The position numbers were made by a program, and so were the translations under genes. Below are positions 27,607 to 36,759 of a stretch of DNA of 64,000 bases, piece by piece; the first letter of the stretch is position 1; each line of letters opens with the position of its first letter. The notes under the pieces are model-generated. The model saw only the letters and a program-made list of their open reading frames with translations. It ran no database searches and was not told the origin of the DNA. Source of the stretch: Cytobacillus sp. NJ13 (GTDB taxonomy: Bacteria > Bacillota > Bacilli > Bacillales > Cytobacillaceae); the NCBI GenBank assembly GCA_030348385.1, contig JAUCFP010000006.1:2414501-2478500 (forward strand), in the 5' to 3' direction.

Positions 27607-28275
27607 TCATGGTGTGAAAAGTTTCCATTTCCCTTCAGTGACAACTTCGACCTCTCCGTCAATCACTTTAATGGCGGTTTGGTCATCAATTGCATACGCC
27701 AGCCTCTGCATTCCGGCGGCCCATCTCTCTGCAGCAGCCATTGTATTATACGGCAGCATCTCGTGATCCAGATGCGGGAACATTGCAAAATCGACCATAC
27801 TCAACGTTTCATCCCCACCGCTCGGCGGAGTCCAGCTAACGAAGAAGTCCCCAATCCTTGGTGCCATCACCATGCTACCGGCGCTCATTCCCACATAGAC
27901 TGCGCTGAGCGAAGGCAAGAGGTCCGCCAATCCGGACTGCTTCATCCAGTAACCCAAGTAGAGGGCGTCGCCTCCCCCCACCAGCAGGACGTCCGTTTCC
28001 CGTACCAGCGGCACCCAGCGGTCTTCACTAATACTTGGCAGCGCCGTGAGCTCCAGTATGCCGACGGATTTCCAGCCCAGGTCGACCATAGGATTATCTT
28101 CTTTCCCGCTGATGAACTCCCAAGCTTTTACCCCGGGGCCAACCCAGGGGTGTCCGTACATCGCGGTGGGGATACACAGGGCGTTGGAGTCGGCGATTGG
28201 CTTGTCCAGCATGTCAACCAACGCGTCATGTATGCTTTTGTTATTGATGCCAGCAGATGTAAGCAGAAGTTTCAT
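27607..28275 (-). CDS. peptidase E-like (S51 family) serine hydrolase
   Basis: 222-aa class I glutamine-amidotransferase-fold hydrolase. The nucleophile elbow GMSAGSMVMAP carries the catalytic Ser, preceded by DVLLVGGGDALYLGYWM; the later FPHLDHEM supplies the His/acid region. Family members cleave Asp-X dipeptides or other small substrates. ATG at 28275 has AAGGAGTGG upstream; the longer frame to 28323 lacks a site. By eye the gene is clearly GC-richer than its flanks, suggesting recent acquisition. It lies in the same accessory patch as the phage gene. Confidence 0.85.
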   Translation of the reverse strand: MKLLLTSAGINNKSIHDALVDMLDKPIADSNALCIPTAMYGHPWVGPGVKAWEFISGKEDNPMVDLGWKSVGILELTALPSISEDRWVPLVRETDVLLVGGGDALYLGYWMKQSGLADLLPSLSAVYVGMSAGSMVMAPRIGDFFVSWTPPSGGDETLSMVDFAMFPHLDHEMLPYNTMAAAERWAAGMQRLAYAIDDQTAIKVIDGEVEVVTEGKWKLFTP

Positions 28276-28606
28276 AACTCCACTCCTTGTCGTTGTATGG
28301 TATTGACAGATTACACTTATCATGTGTTATTTTACTTAATATTCCGAAAGTTAGACCCTTTTAAGTATAACAATTTTCCGATAGATTCAACTGGTTCTTT
28401 ATGTAGATTTTAAATATTATTTACTAATTCATTAAATTCAATTTCTTTAATAAACTATCATTTGTTCCAAAGTTACAGTCATCAAGTGGCAAGTTCTGCG
28501 TATGAGTTAGACCCCTAAATAAAAATCCCCCAAACTTTTTAGTCCGAGGGAATATAAAACACAATTAAATATTCAACTAAAACCTGCTAAATCCACTAAT
28601 ACCAAG
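28276..28606. other. 331-bp AT-rich intergenic stretch
   Basis: No gene or clear promoter was found. A CCCCC/GAGGG weak inverted pair near 28526-28551 could be the rlmD terminator, but it lacks a good T-run. Confidence 0.4.
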
Positions 28607-29986
28607 CTATTTTAGCTCTATCAACGCGACTGCTTCCACGTGTGCCGTCTGCGGAAACATATCCACCGGCTGTATGCCATTTACTTTATATTTTGAACCC
28701 AGGACTGAAATATCCTTTGCCAATGTGGACGGGTTGCATGATACATAAATTACTTTCTTCGGCTGGACTTTTAAAATCGTCTTCAACAGCTGCTGATCCA
28801 GTCCTGTTCTTGGCGGATCGACGATGATGACGTCCGGCTTCCAGCCTTCTTTAGTCCATTTCGGCAGCCATTCTTCTGCCTTTCCGACAACGTATTGGGC
28901 ATGTTTAATTCCATGGCGGGCAGCATTTTTCTTTGCGTCCTCAATGGATTCTCTTATGATATCCATCCCGCGGATTTCCGCTGCCTGATCTGCTACCCAT
29001 AGTCCGATCGTTCCGACGCCGCAGTATGCGTCAGCTACTTTTTCTTTGCCGGTTAAAGCCGCTGCTCTCTTGACTTCATTATAAAGTTTGACGGTCTGTT
29101 CAGGGTTCAGCTGGAAAAATGTCCGGGCCGATAATTCAAACTGCAAATCTCCGAGTGTTTCCTGGATAAAGTCGCTTCCGTCCAGATTCATGGTTTCCTG
29201 TCCAAAAATAAGGGAGGTTTTTTCACCATTCACATTTTGAATGATTGATTTTACTTCAGGCAGCTCTGTCTTGATTTTTTCTATAATGACCTCTTTCTTT
29301 GGAAGCTCTTTTTGAGTTGTAATCAGTACAACCTGAAGTTCTCCTGTCTGAATACCTACCCTGGCAACGATTGTTCTTACGATGCCTTTTCGGCTTCTTT
29401 CATTATAGATTGGGATTCTCAAGTCCTGAAGAATCCGTTTCACTGTTTCAGTCGCCCTTGTTGTTTTCGGATGCTGTACCGCACAGTGCTCAATATTAAT
29501 CAGGCGGTGCGAATTCATGCCATATAATCCGGCAAGCACCTTCCCGTCTTTTTGGCCAACCTGGAACTGGCTTTTATTTCTGTAGCTCCACGGTTCTTCC
29601 ATTCCAATGGTTTCTTTGATATCCAGCTTCTCAGGATTCAGCTTTGTATGGCGCTCTAAAGCTTGAATGATAATATCCCGTTTCTCCTTCAGCTGCTGAT
29701 CATAGCGGAGATGCTGCAGCTGACAGCCGCCGCACTCATGATATACCGGGCATGGCGGCTGAACACGGAATTCCGATTTTTTACGGATTTTCTTTATTTT
29801 GGCCTCAGAAAACTTTGGATTTACCTTTGTTGCTTCTGCCACAATTTCCTCGCCAGGCAGTGCTCCCGGAACAAATACGACCTGCCTTTTAAAATATCCG
29901 ACACCTTCGCCATTGATGCCAAGCCTTTTGATTGTCAGCGGGAAAGTTTGCTTTAGTTTTAATTTAGCTGTTTGTTCTTGTTTCAT
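28607..29986 (-). CDS. 23S rRNA (uracil-C5)-methyltransferase, RlmD/RlmCD family
   Basis: 459-aa SAM-dependent m5U methyltransferase of 23S rRNA. An N-terminal TRAM domain (residues 12-70) is followed by the iron-sulfur cysteines [15 protein letters not shown], the SAM-binding [17 protein letters not shown], the DPPRTGLDQ motif, and the catalytic Cys in [15 protein letters not shown]. subtilis has two paralogues (YefA/RlmCD, YfjO), and I cannot separate them here. It lies 19 bp downstream of the glycosylase gene and is probably co-transcribed with it. Confidence 0.93.
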   Translation of the reverse strand: MKQEQTAKLKLKQTFPLTIKRLGINGEGVGYFKRQVVFVPGALPGEEIVAEATKVNPKFSEAKIKKIRKKSEFRVQPPCPVYHECGGCQLQHLRYDQQLKEKRDIIIQALERHTKLNPEKLDIKETIGMEEPWSYRNKSQFQVGQKDGKVLAGLYGMNSHRLINIEHCAVQHPKTTRATETVKRILQDLRIPIYNERSRKGIVRTIVARVGIQTGELQVVLITTQKELPKKEVIIEKIKTELPEVKSIIQNVNGEKTSLIFGQETMNLDGSDFIQETLGDLQFELSARTFFQLNPEQTVKLYNEVKRAAALTGKEKVADAYCGVGTIGLWVADQAAEIRGMDIIRESIEDAKKNAARHGIKHAQYVVGKAEEWLPKWTKEGWKPDVIIVDPPRTGLDQQLLKTILKVQPKKVIYVSCNPSTLAKDISVLGSKYKVNGIQPVDMFPQTAHVEAVALIELK

Positions 29987-30005
29987 GGTGCTTCATCACT
30001 CCAAA

Positions 30006-30887
30006 TTACTCGATGCTCCTCCACAAATAAAGAGAAGCATAGCTCAAATAGGGATCCCAGCTCTTCGAGAATGTCTCCATTTCCTTCAGAGTCGGTTTCG
30101 CTTCTAATTTAAATAGTTTTTTTAAGGCATTCTGGATGCCAATGTCTGCTGCTGGAAAAAGATTTGGCCGGCCAAGCCCGAACATTAAGAAGTTCTGAAC
30201 AGTCCAGGGCCCGACACCACGCAATTTGATTAGTTTATCATAAATCTCTTCATCTGAAAGGTGTTTAAGCTCGTCAAAGTTTAATTTTCCCGCGGCCGTT
30301 TCTTTTGCAATGCCAATGACATATTCCGCTTTTCGTCCGCTGAACTGCAGCTCTCTTAATTCATCCACTTTCAGTTCTGCAACTTTTTCCGGAAGCGGAT
30401 AAAACCACACACCATCCTTTTCGAATCCAAATGCTTTTACAAACCGTTCTGTTAATGTGTGTGCGAAAGCAAGATTAAGCTGCTGGTGAATAATGCATTT
30501 TAATATACAGCTATATGGATCAAAATCAAGAACAATTGGAGTTCCATAATGAGCATCGAAAATTGGCTGTAATTCAGTGTTTTGAAAATGCTTGTGAATC
30601 CTCTCAAGAGGCAAATTCCATTGAAAAATTTCCGATAAGCGCTCTGCTGCTATTTCTTTAAGGGGACCATCCGTTCCGGAAATTAAAAATTCCGGCTTAT
30701 CAGTCGTTCCGGTTGCTTTTACATCGCCCACAACTGGATGTTGACCGAGCATCATCGGCACTTTCACAGACCTGTTCTCTATATCCACCTGGTTTAGAGG
30801 GTCATTTGATAGCCTGTCCAGTACCAGATCAAAATTATAAGGTCCTTCTACTTGTATCTTTTCCAAGAAGAATCCGTCCTTTATCAT
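30006..30887 (-). CDS. DNA-3-methyladenine glycosylase II (AlkA-type, HhH-GPD)
   Basis: 293-aa base-excision glycosylase removing alkylated purines. The AlkA-type N-terminal domain is followed by the helix-hairpin-helix LRGVGPWTVQNFLMFGLGR and the catalytic Asp in FPAADIGIQNAL. HQQLNLAFAHTLTERFV is typical of the AlkA family. The start follows TCGGGGAAA. It probably forms an operon with the downstream rlmD-like gene. Confidence 0.92.
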   Translation of the reverse strand: MIKDGFFLEKIQVEGPYNFDLVLDRLSNDPLNQVDIENRSVKVPMMLGQHPVVGDVKATGTTDKPEFLISGTDGPLKEIAAERLSEIFQWNLPLERIHKHFQNTELQPIFDAHYGTPIVLDFDPYSCILKCIIHQQLNLAFAHTLTERFVKAFGFEKDGVWFYPLPEKVAELKVDELRELQFSGRKAEYVIGIAKETAAGKLNFDELKHLSDEEIYDKLIKLRGVGPWTVQNFLMFGLGRPNLFPAADIGIQNALKKLFKLEAKPTLKEMETFSKSWDPYLSYASLYLWRSIE

Positions 30888-31000
30888 TTTCCCCGATTAT
30901 AGCATTTTTTGCTGTTATTTTACTAAAATTGTTCGACTATGCAAAAATAGACCCTGAAAAGTCGGGTCTATCTCATGCAATTATTGAATTTCTGCTGTAT

Positions 31001-31072
31001 TACCGGCCAAAATTGGGTATTTACCGGCCATTTTTGAGAAAATACCGGCCAAAGAACATAATTTACCGGCCA
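31001..31072. repeat. four TACCGGCCA boxes with exact 21-bp period
   Basis: TACCGGCCA occurs at 31001, 31022, 31043 and 31064, so each step is 21 bp (two helical turns). The spacers between boxes differ in sequence (AAATTGGGTATT, TTTTTGAGAAAA, AAGAACATAATT). It lies between the alkA-type gene and pdaA. The + strand frame reads YRP every seven residues, but there is no start or ribosome site to suggest translation. Confidence 0.85.
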
Positions 31073-31120
31073 AGAGTACTTGGGTGTGCCCATCCGAATT
31101 TTTTATCAGCCAAACACAAA

Positions 31121-31912
31121 TCAGTACAGCATCCGCTCCCCAATAGCCTGCTCCCATGTCAAGTCATCAAGGCTCTTAAAGGTGTACCCGCGTTTTTTTA
31201 GATCCTGAATGGCTTTCTCGAGAGCATCGGCATTGTCCTTTGAAACAGTGTGCAAAAGCAGGATACAGCCTGGATGGATCTGGCGCATAATATTGTCGTA
31301 AGAATACTGCCAGCCCTTCTGCCGGTCTGTGTTCCAGTCGACAAAGGCCAGTGACCAAAAAACGTGAGTGTAGCCTTCCTTTTTAGCCAAAGCCAAAGTA
31401 CGCTCACTGAAAATGCCTCGAGGCGGCCGCAAATAAGCCATCTGCTTAACACCTGTAAGCTTTTCGTTTTCTGCACGAACCATCTCAAGCTCTTTAATAA
31501 ATTTCTCATCGCTCACTCTTGTCATATCAGGGTGGTGCCAGGAGTGATTGCCTATGATATGCCCTTCAGCGGCCATCCTCTTTACAAGATCGGGTGCGCT
31601 TTTTAAATAATGTCCTGTTACAAAAAAGGCAGCAGGGACATTTTCTTTCTTCAGAACATCCAAAATTTGTCCTGTATAGCCGTTTTCGTATCCATTATCA
31701 AAGGTTAAATAAATGTCCTTTTTGCTTGTATCGCCTTTGTAATAAGAACCATGTCTTTCAAGCAGAGAGTCGAGCGGCTTTCCTGCTTCGGCCGGCACCT
31801 CATTTTTTGCTTTTTTGAATCCCCAGTGAACCGGCGAGTTGCCATAATTCGCATAAGCTGTTCCGGAGAAAAACAGGATAAAAACACTCAGGAAGATACT
31901 TATTTTTTTCAT
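31121..31912 (-). CDS. pdaA: polysaccharide deacetylase PdaA-like (spore cortex muramic-delta-lactam)
   Basis: 263-aa exported NodB-fold deacetylase. Signal peptide residues 1-21 (cleaved near TAYAN) are followed by the metal-binding YLTFDNGYENG, IIGNHSWHHPDM with two His, and the catalytic LRPPRGIFSE and LLLHTV motifs. The N-terminal HWGFKKAKNEVP and overall length match PdaA, which N-deacetylates muramic acid for cortex delta-lactam and is needed for germination. RBS GGAGGAG. Likely expressed in the forespore. Confidence 0.9.
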   Translation of the reverse strand: MKKISIFLSVFILFFSGTAYANYGNSPVHWGFKKAKNEVPAEAGKPLDSLLERHGSYYKGDTSKKDIYLTFDNGYENGYTGQILDVLKKENVPAAFFVTGHYLKSAPDLVKRMAAEGHIIGNHSWHHPDMTRVSDEKFIKELEMVRAENEKLTGVKQMAYLRPPRGIFSERTLALAKKEGYTHVFWSLAFVDWNTDRQKGWQYSYDNIMRQIHPGCILLLHTVSKDNADALEKAIQDLKKRGYTFKSLDDLTWEQAIGERMLY

Positions 31913-31999
31913 CTGAGCTCCTCCAATGATTTTTTCTTAGTGTTTGTGAATGAAATAAAATCATTCGCAGGGCTTATTGGCAATAAATGCACAAAAAAA

Positions 32000-32021
32000 G
32001 AGAGGCTGCTTACAGCCTCTC
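32000..32021 (-). terminator. terminator of fumarase gene
   Basis: GAGAGGCTG (32000-32008) pairs with CAGCCTCTC (32013-32021), with A-runs to the left serving as a - strand T-run. Confidence 0.88.
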
Positions 32022-32034
32022 TCTCGTTCATTTA

Positions 32035-33588
32035 TTAGAATACACGCTCTTTGAATTGAGCCAATTTCTCAAGCGAAGATTTATCTACATCCCTATGAAG
32101 ACTGTTTCCATGGGAATCCATCGTCACAACTGCAGTAAAGCCTTCAACCTTCAGATGCCACATAGCTTCCGGAATACCGAATTCCATGAGGTCCACGCCT
32201 TCAACTGACTTGATGCAGTCAGCATAATATTGTGCTGCTCCGCCGATTGCGTTTAAGTAAACGCCGCCATGCTCCTGGAGTGCTGCCAATGTTTTCGGCC
32301 CCATCCCGCCTTTACCGATAACAGCACGGATGCCGAACTTTTTCATGATATCGCCCTGATAAGGCTCCTCACGAATACTTGTTGTCGGTCCAGCAGCTTT
32401 TACATGCCACTGGCCTTCATCATCTTTCATCATGACCGGGCCGCAGTGGTAAATAACCTGGCCAATAAGATCGACTGGTGCATCATTGTCCATCAAATGG
32501 TGGTGGATGGCGTCACGGCCCGTGTACATCATGCCGTTAATTTGTACCACATCACCAACCTTAAGATTGCGAATTTGTTCTTCAGTGATCGGCGCCTGTA
32601 ATGTAACGATATTTGTTTGTTCAGCTGTTTCTGCTGCTGCCGCTGTCTCAAGTTCGGCTTCAGATGCGCCGAAGTCGATGTGTTCGCCTTCCTGGTACAT
32701 CCATTCATTAATTTCGCCTGTTTCCATGCTGATTGCCATGCCAAGGCGGCGGAATGCCCAGCAATTATAGGCAACAGAAACGAAGAAGCTTGCAGGAATA
32801 CGGTTCATAACACCAACTTTACAGCCTAAAAGTGTTGTTTCGCCGCCGAAGCCCATTGTTCCGATTCCTAACTCATTTGCATTCTCCATCACGTAATCCT
32901 CGAGTTTGCGGAGGTCTTCATTAGGATTTACATCATCTACAGAACGGAACAGCTGCTCTTTCGCCAGATCATAGCCTGAAGAGCGGTCTCCCCCGATGCC
33001 GACACCGATGAAACCGGCGCTGCATCCCTGTCCCTGCGCCTGGTATACAGAGTGCATGATGCATTTACGGATTCCATCAAGGTCCCGTCCAGCTCGGCCA
33101 AGGCCTTCAAGTTCGCAAGGAAGGCTATATTGGATATTTTTATTTTCACAGCCGCCGCCTTTAAGAATCAGCCGGGCGTCAATATAATCTTTTTCCCATT
33201 GTTCAAATTTAATGACAGGCGTCCCAAAGCCAAGGTTGTCCCCGCTGTTGGCGCCAGTTAAGGAATCAACAGAGTTCGGGCGAAGCTTTCCGTCCTTAGT
33301 TGCCTGTGCGATTGCGTTTTTGATCGCTTCCTTCATGACCAGCTGGTTAGCACCGACTGGCGTCTTGATTTTGAACGTCGGCAATCCGGTATCCTGGCAA
33401 ATTGGCGACACATTATCATCAGCCATTTTAATATTATTCGTAATGGTATCTAAGCTCATAGCTGCTCTAGTGCCAGCATTTTCTCTTTCTTTCGCTGATT
33501 TGATTGCACGGCGCACATCACGCGGAAGATTAGTGGATGTCTCAACAATCAGCTGATACATGCTTTCCTGAAATTTGTCGATATTCAT
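32035..33588 (-). CDS. fumA: class I fumarate hydratase ([4Fe-4S] type)
   Basis: 517-aa enzyme interconverting fumarate and malate. Cluster ligands are in SPICQDTGLPTFK, GGGCENKN and GETTLLGCKVGV, and the C-terminal beta domain carries YTGRDAIHHHLM and AIGKGGMG. Some homologues also act on tartrate, mesaconate or in the Leloir-like branch, but this full-length single-chain protein matches FumA/FumB. Transcription appears to start at a TATAAT about 80 bp upstream, and a cre site lies further upstream, implying carbon-catabolite control. Confidence 0.94.
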   Translation of the reverse strand: MNIDKFQESMYQLIVETSTNLPRDVRRAIKSAKERENAGTRAAMSLDTITNNIKMADDNVSPICQDTGLPTFKIKTPVGANQLVMKEAIKNAIAQATKDGKLRPNSVDSLTGANSGDNLGFGTPVIKFEQWEKDYIDARLILKGGGCENKNIQYSLPCELEGLGRAGRDLDGIRKCIMHSVYQAQGQGCSAGFIGVGIGGDRSSGYDLAKEQLFRSVDDVNPNEDLRKLEDYVMENANELGIGTMGFGGETTLLGCKVGVMNRIPASFFVSVAYNCWAFRRLGMAISMETGEINEWMYQEGEHIDFGASEAELETAAAAETAEQTNIVTLQAPITEEQIRNLKVGDVVQINGMMYTGRDAIHHHLMDNDAPVDLIGQVIYHCGPVMMKDDEGQWHVKAAGPTTSIREEPYQGDIMKKFGIRAVIGKGGMGPKTLAALQEHGGVYLNAIGGAAQYYADCIKSVEGVDLMEFGIPEAMWHLKVEGFTAVVTMDSHGNSLHRDVDKSSLEKLAQFKERVF

Positions 33589-33663
33589 TGCTTTAGTCCC
33601 CTTCCCTTTGCTCCCTATATAGCTTATATCTATTATGAAAATTACAATTATTAATCGTCTATC

Positions 33664-33669
33664 ATTATA
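33664..33669 (-). promoter_or_regulatory. -10 element of fumA promoter
   Basis: TATAAT on the - strand, 75 bp upstream of the start codon, with a weak TTTAAA 17 bp further upstream as -35. Confidence 0.55.
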
Positions 33670-33700
33670 CTCCTATCTGACTCGTATTTAAAGACAAAGG

Positions 33701-33715
33701 TTGCAATCGTTTACA
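33701..33715. promoter_or_regulatory. catabolite-responsive element (cre) upstream of fumA
   Basis: TTGCAATCGTTTACA matches the degenerate CcpA consensus WTGNAANCGNWNNCW at every fixed position. It is centred about 44 bp upstream of the -10 element. Confidence 0.6.
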
Positions 33716-33760
33716 GGATGAAAGAGGAAATTTTCGTGAAACGAAAGAAGCAATTTCCAT

Positions 33761-33785
33761 AAAAAAAGAGCCCTTAGGCCCTTAC
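33761..33785 (-). terminator. terminator of the SE1561-like gene
   Basis: On the - strand AAGGGCC-TAAG-GGCTCTT forms a 7-bp stem with one G-U pair, followed by seven T. Confidence 0.75.
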
Positions 33786-33789
33786 TTAA

Positions 33790-33972
33790 TTAATCGCGGT
33801 TATTAAATTCACGGCACTTGGATTCGAGGTCATCGATCATTTCAATCAGACGGTCGATGTCTTCAAGTTCGGTGTCTTCCGGCTCAATAGCTTCCAGTAC
33901 GTCCAGGAACATATTTAAGCGCTGTTTTAGAAAAGTAACCTGTGAATTCTTATCTTGAATCGGACTGCCCAA
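33790..33972 (-). CDS. short acidic protein of the SE1561 family
   Basis: 60-aa cytoplasmic protein with a helical, highly acidic body (MFLDVLEAIEPEDTELEDIDRLIEMIDDLESKC). The pattern matches the small Firmicutes family labelled SE1561, whose function is unknown. The start is TTG at 33972, behind AAAGGAGAG. It is monocistronic. Confidence 0.72.
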   Translation of the reverse strand: MGSPIQDKNSQVTFLKQRLNMFLDVLEAIEPEDTELEDIDRLIEMIDDLESKCREFNNRD

Positions 33973-34112
33973 AACGTTCTCTCCTTTCGTCTCGATTACA
34001 TCCTACATGAAAAGCGGCTTTTCGGCAAATGCACATTTGTATTTATTATGCCCCTGTATTTCACAGCTCAATATACTCATCTTTAAAAATGAAGCTGACG
34101 CCAAAGTTGGCA

Positions 34113-35819
34113 TCAGCTTTTGATTTGCTCCTCTGTAATTCCGGCTGCCTTACCTTCACGGCTGGAGTCAGCAGCACCATATAGACGGCCTTTCTCCCGG
34201 TCGATCTGAATGGCCTGAACATTCCCGATTCGGCTTGGTTTATCTCCAAATTCAAATCCACTTGATTCCATTTCGCCTTTGGATTCCATGCTTATTCCCG
34301 GCTCCCATTCAATGAGCGGGCCTGTGGTGGCAAAGATTCTAGGCTCTTCAATGGCTTCCTTTAAATTCATCTTATGATCAATGATATTCACGATCGTCTG
34401 AAAAACCGAGCCAATAATGGTCGGCCCGCCTGGAGAACCAAGAGTTAGAACGGGCTGGTCATCCTTAAATAAGATCGTCGGGCTTTTGCAGCTGACTGGT
34501 CTTTTGTCCGGATTTGGTTCATTGATTCCGCCAGGGTTGGCATCAAAGTCTGTAAGCTCATTGTTTAATAAGAATCCGTAGCCCTTTACCATAATCCCTG
34601 ACCCAAATGGATGCTCAACGGTTGATGTACATGCGGCAATATTGCCCCATTGGTCGACAACCGTGAAATGAGTTGTTTCACTTTTCTCTAAATCATCAGG
34701 CTGGCGGATAATCGGCTTTGGTTCGCCTTCTTGATATTTCCAAGGGTTGCCAAAATCAATCGCATCATTTCTTCTTTTAAAATTAATGGCTTTAACCCTT
34801 TCAGCAATATAATCATCATGAAGCAGGCCTTCAATAGGGAGATCTGAAAATTCCGGATCACCTGAATAGGCAACTTTGTCCGCAAATGCCAAACGCATGG
34901 CTTCGGTAATCAGATAATACTTTTCCCAGGACTTTGCGTCATACTGGCTTAAATCAAACTTCTCCAGCATTTTTAGTATTTGGATGACTGTTACTCCGCC
35001 TGCACTTGGAGGAGCTGACGAAGCAATCTTATAGCCTTTATACTCGCCCCATATCGGTTCATCAATGGTAAGCCGGTAATTCTTTAGGTCCTCAAGCGTC
35101 ATAAAGCCGCCTTCTTCTTTTAAAGTTTCTACGATGGCTTCTGCTATCTCTCCTTCATAAAAGGAGGCTATTCCTTCTTTTTGCAGGATCCTGAATGTCC
35201 TGGCTAAATGATCTTTGACTAGCCTGTCACCTTCTTTTAGAGATTTGCCTTCCGGAAAATAAAAGGCTTTCGCTTCATCACCCAGCCTGTAATGAAAGTT
35301 TTGAAGAGCTTCCTCCATCACCCAGTTCACTTCCACACCGCTCTCAGCAGCTTTGATTGCCGGCTGGATCAGATCGGCTAATGACTTTGAACCGTGTTCC
35401 TTAATAGCTGTATCAAAAGCTTTTAAGATACCCGGAATCCCTACCGCTGTTCCATGCGTAGAGCGTTTGCGAAAATCGATTACTTCCCCATCGCCATTCA
35501 GGAACATTTCCGGATGCACGCCTTTTGGCGCCCTTGTGTGGCCATCATATATTTTTACATCTTTCTTTTTATTGTCATAAACCATTAAAAATCCGCTTCC
35601 TCCAATGCCTGTCATCATTGGCTCTACTACATTTAAAGCAAATTGGATGGCTGCTGCAGCATCTACTGCATTGCCGCCCTCCCGCAGTATTTTTTCACCT
35701 ATATCCGTGGCAACTGAATGAGGGCTGACTACCATCCCTGCAGTTCCAACTGCTGTTTCTCTTTCGTAAGACTGTTTTTCCATATCCTTTGATAATGATT
35801 TCCCTCGTCTATAACCCAT
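34113..35819 (-). CDS. gamma-glutamyltransferase-family protein without signal peptide
   Basis: 568-aa Ntn hydrolase precursor. The self-cleavage/nucleophile Thr is in SETTHFTVVDQWGNIAACTSTVEHPFGSG, followed by FLLNNELTDF and the GSPGGPTIIGSV oxyanion region, all typical of GGT. The N-terminus (MGYRRGKSLSKDMEKQSYERETAVG) is polar, with no secretion signal, so like B. subtilis YwrD it is probably cytoplasmic. ATG at 35819 is used; the upstream TTG overlaps the GGAGG site. The substrate may be glutathione, gamma-polyglutamate fragments or another gamma-glutamyl compound. Confidence 0.9.
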   Translation of the reverse strand: MGYRRGKSLSKDMEKQSYERETAVGTAGMVVSPHSVATDIGEKILREGGNAVDAAAAIQFALNVVEPMMTGIGGSGFLMVYDNKKKDVKIYDGHTRAPKGVHPEMFLNGDGEVIDFRKRSTHGTAVGIPGILKAFDTAIKEHGSKSLADLIQPAIKAAESGVEVNWVMEEALQNFHYRLGDEAKAFYFPEGKSLKEGDRLVKDHLARTFRILQKEGIASFYEGEIAEAIVETLKEEGGFMTLEDLKNYRLTIDEPIWGEYKGYKIASSAPPSAGGVTVIQILKMLEKFDLSQYDAKSWEKYYLITEAMRLAFADKVAYSGDPEFSDLPIEGLLHDDYIAERVKAINFKRRNDAIDFGNPWKYQEGEPKPIIRQPDDLEKSETTHFTVVDQWGNIAACTSTVEHPFGSGIMVKGYGFLLNNELTDFDANPGGINEPNPDKRPVSCKSPTILFKDDQPVLTLGSPGGPTIIGSVFQTIVNIIDHKMNLKEAIEEPRIFATTGPLIEWEPGISMESKGEMESSGFEFGDKPSRIGNVQAIQIDREKGRLYGAADSSREGKAAGITEEQIKS

Positions 35820-35913
35820 AAATGTAACCTCCAAAAAATGTCCTATACCTATAGTTAAGGGTTACCCCCTCCGTGTATATATAAAACAACCATCATTAGG
35901 AAGAAGAACCAAT

Positions 35914-35944
35914 AAAAAAATCCTCCACTCATACGAGCAGAGGA
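35914..35944 (-). terminator. terminator of the YtxH-like gene
   Basis: TCCTC (35921-35925) and GAGGA (35940-35944) form the stem, with seven A (35914-35920) giving the - strand T-run. Confidence 0.7.
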
Positions 35945-35960
35945 AATTTTATATTATTAA

Positions 35961-36590
35961 TTAAAGGTTATTGCTGTTCTTTTGAGTCTCAGGACTATAA
36001 GTGACTGCACTTTCCCCACGCTCTACCGGGAATGCAGTTTCTGAACTGCTCACTGAGCTTGCTGCCTGATAGTTTGATCCAGAGGAAGCTCCGCCGTTCT
36101 CAACAGGACTTTCCATTAATTCTGAACCTGCTTCCTTTACTTTTGACCCGATATCAGCCAGCTCGCTTTTCGCTTCCTTTGCTGTTGACATGGCTTCATT
36201 AGATACTTCTTTTACCATATCCATGTTTCCGAAAACATCTTCATTGACACGCTGATATAAACTTTGGGCATCTTTAATGGCTTCTTTCAGTGTATTAGAA
36301 GCACTCTTAAACTGGTTAATCATATTTTCCTTTACATCACCAGGATTTTCCCTCACTTCTGAAATGAGGTTTGCAGAAGAATCTTTAAGATCCATTGCTT
36401 TCGTTTTCACTTTCGTTCTTGTTGAGGCATCAAGCATAGCTAAGGCTCCGCCAATAATGCCGCCAATCACAATCCCTTTCATCAGCTTGCTGTTTTGTCC
36501 GTTATCATGGTCATAATTCATATCCTGTCCATAATCTGATCTCAAAGCAGTTGTTGTGTTTGCTGTATTATAAGTGTTATTCTGTTCCAT
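35961..36590 (-). CDS. YtxH-domain general stress protein
   Basis: 209-aa protein. A glycine-rich membrane-associated segment (MKGIVIGGIIGGALAMLDASTRTKV) follows a polar N-terminus; then come a long amphipathic helical region similar to LEA/apolipoprotein-like stress proteins and a Ser/Gly-rich tail. It is the YtxH type often controlled by sigma-B, and a sigma-B promoter is visible upstream. The precise function is unknown. Confidence 0.85.
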   Translation of the reverse strand: MEQNNTYNTANTTTALRSDYGQDMNYDHDNGQNSKLMKGIVIGGIIGGALAMLDASTRTKVKTKAMDLKDSSANLISEVRENPGDVKENMINQFKSASNTLKEAIKDAQSLYQRVNEDVFGNMDMVKEVSNEAMSTAKEAKSELADIGSKVKEAGSELMESPVENGGASSGSNYQAASSVSSSETAFPVERGESAVTYSPETQKNSNNL

Positions 36591-36641
36591 GTTAAATCCT
36601 CCTCTTAAGTTAAAAAGTGTTTCTCGTTTGTTATTGAGTTA

Positions 36642-36666
36642 ATTCCCGCAGGAGGAGAAATTAAAC
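36642..36666 (-). promoter_or_regulatory. sigma-B promoter of the YtxH-like gene
   Basis: On the - strand GTTTAA, a 13-bp spacer and GGGAAT match the sigma-B consensus GTTTaa-N12-14-GGGWAW. It lies about 50 bp before the start codon. Confidence 0.72.
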
Positions 36667-36759
36667 GTTTTTATATTATTTTTAGTCCAAACTATCGATT
36701 GACAAGGAATACGAAAGATTAAATAATGACAAAGGACTTAGATTTAAAAGGAGATACAT

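Noticed and set aside
27511..28413. 300-codon + strand frame
   Set aside because: It is the antisense shadow of the peptidase E gene, whose - strand product has a clear active-site motif and ribosome site.
30713..31201. 162-codon + strand frame with YRP heptads
   Set aside because: It overlaps the alkA-type and pdaA genes antisense and has no start signal. The heptads come from the 21-bp spaced boxes.
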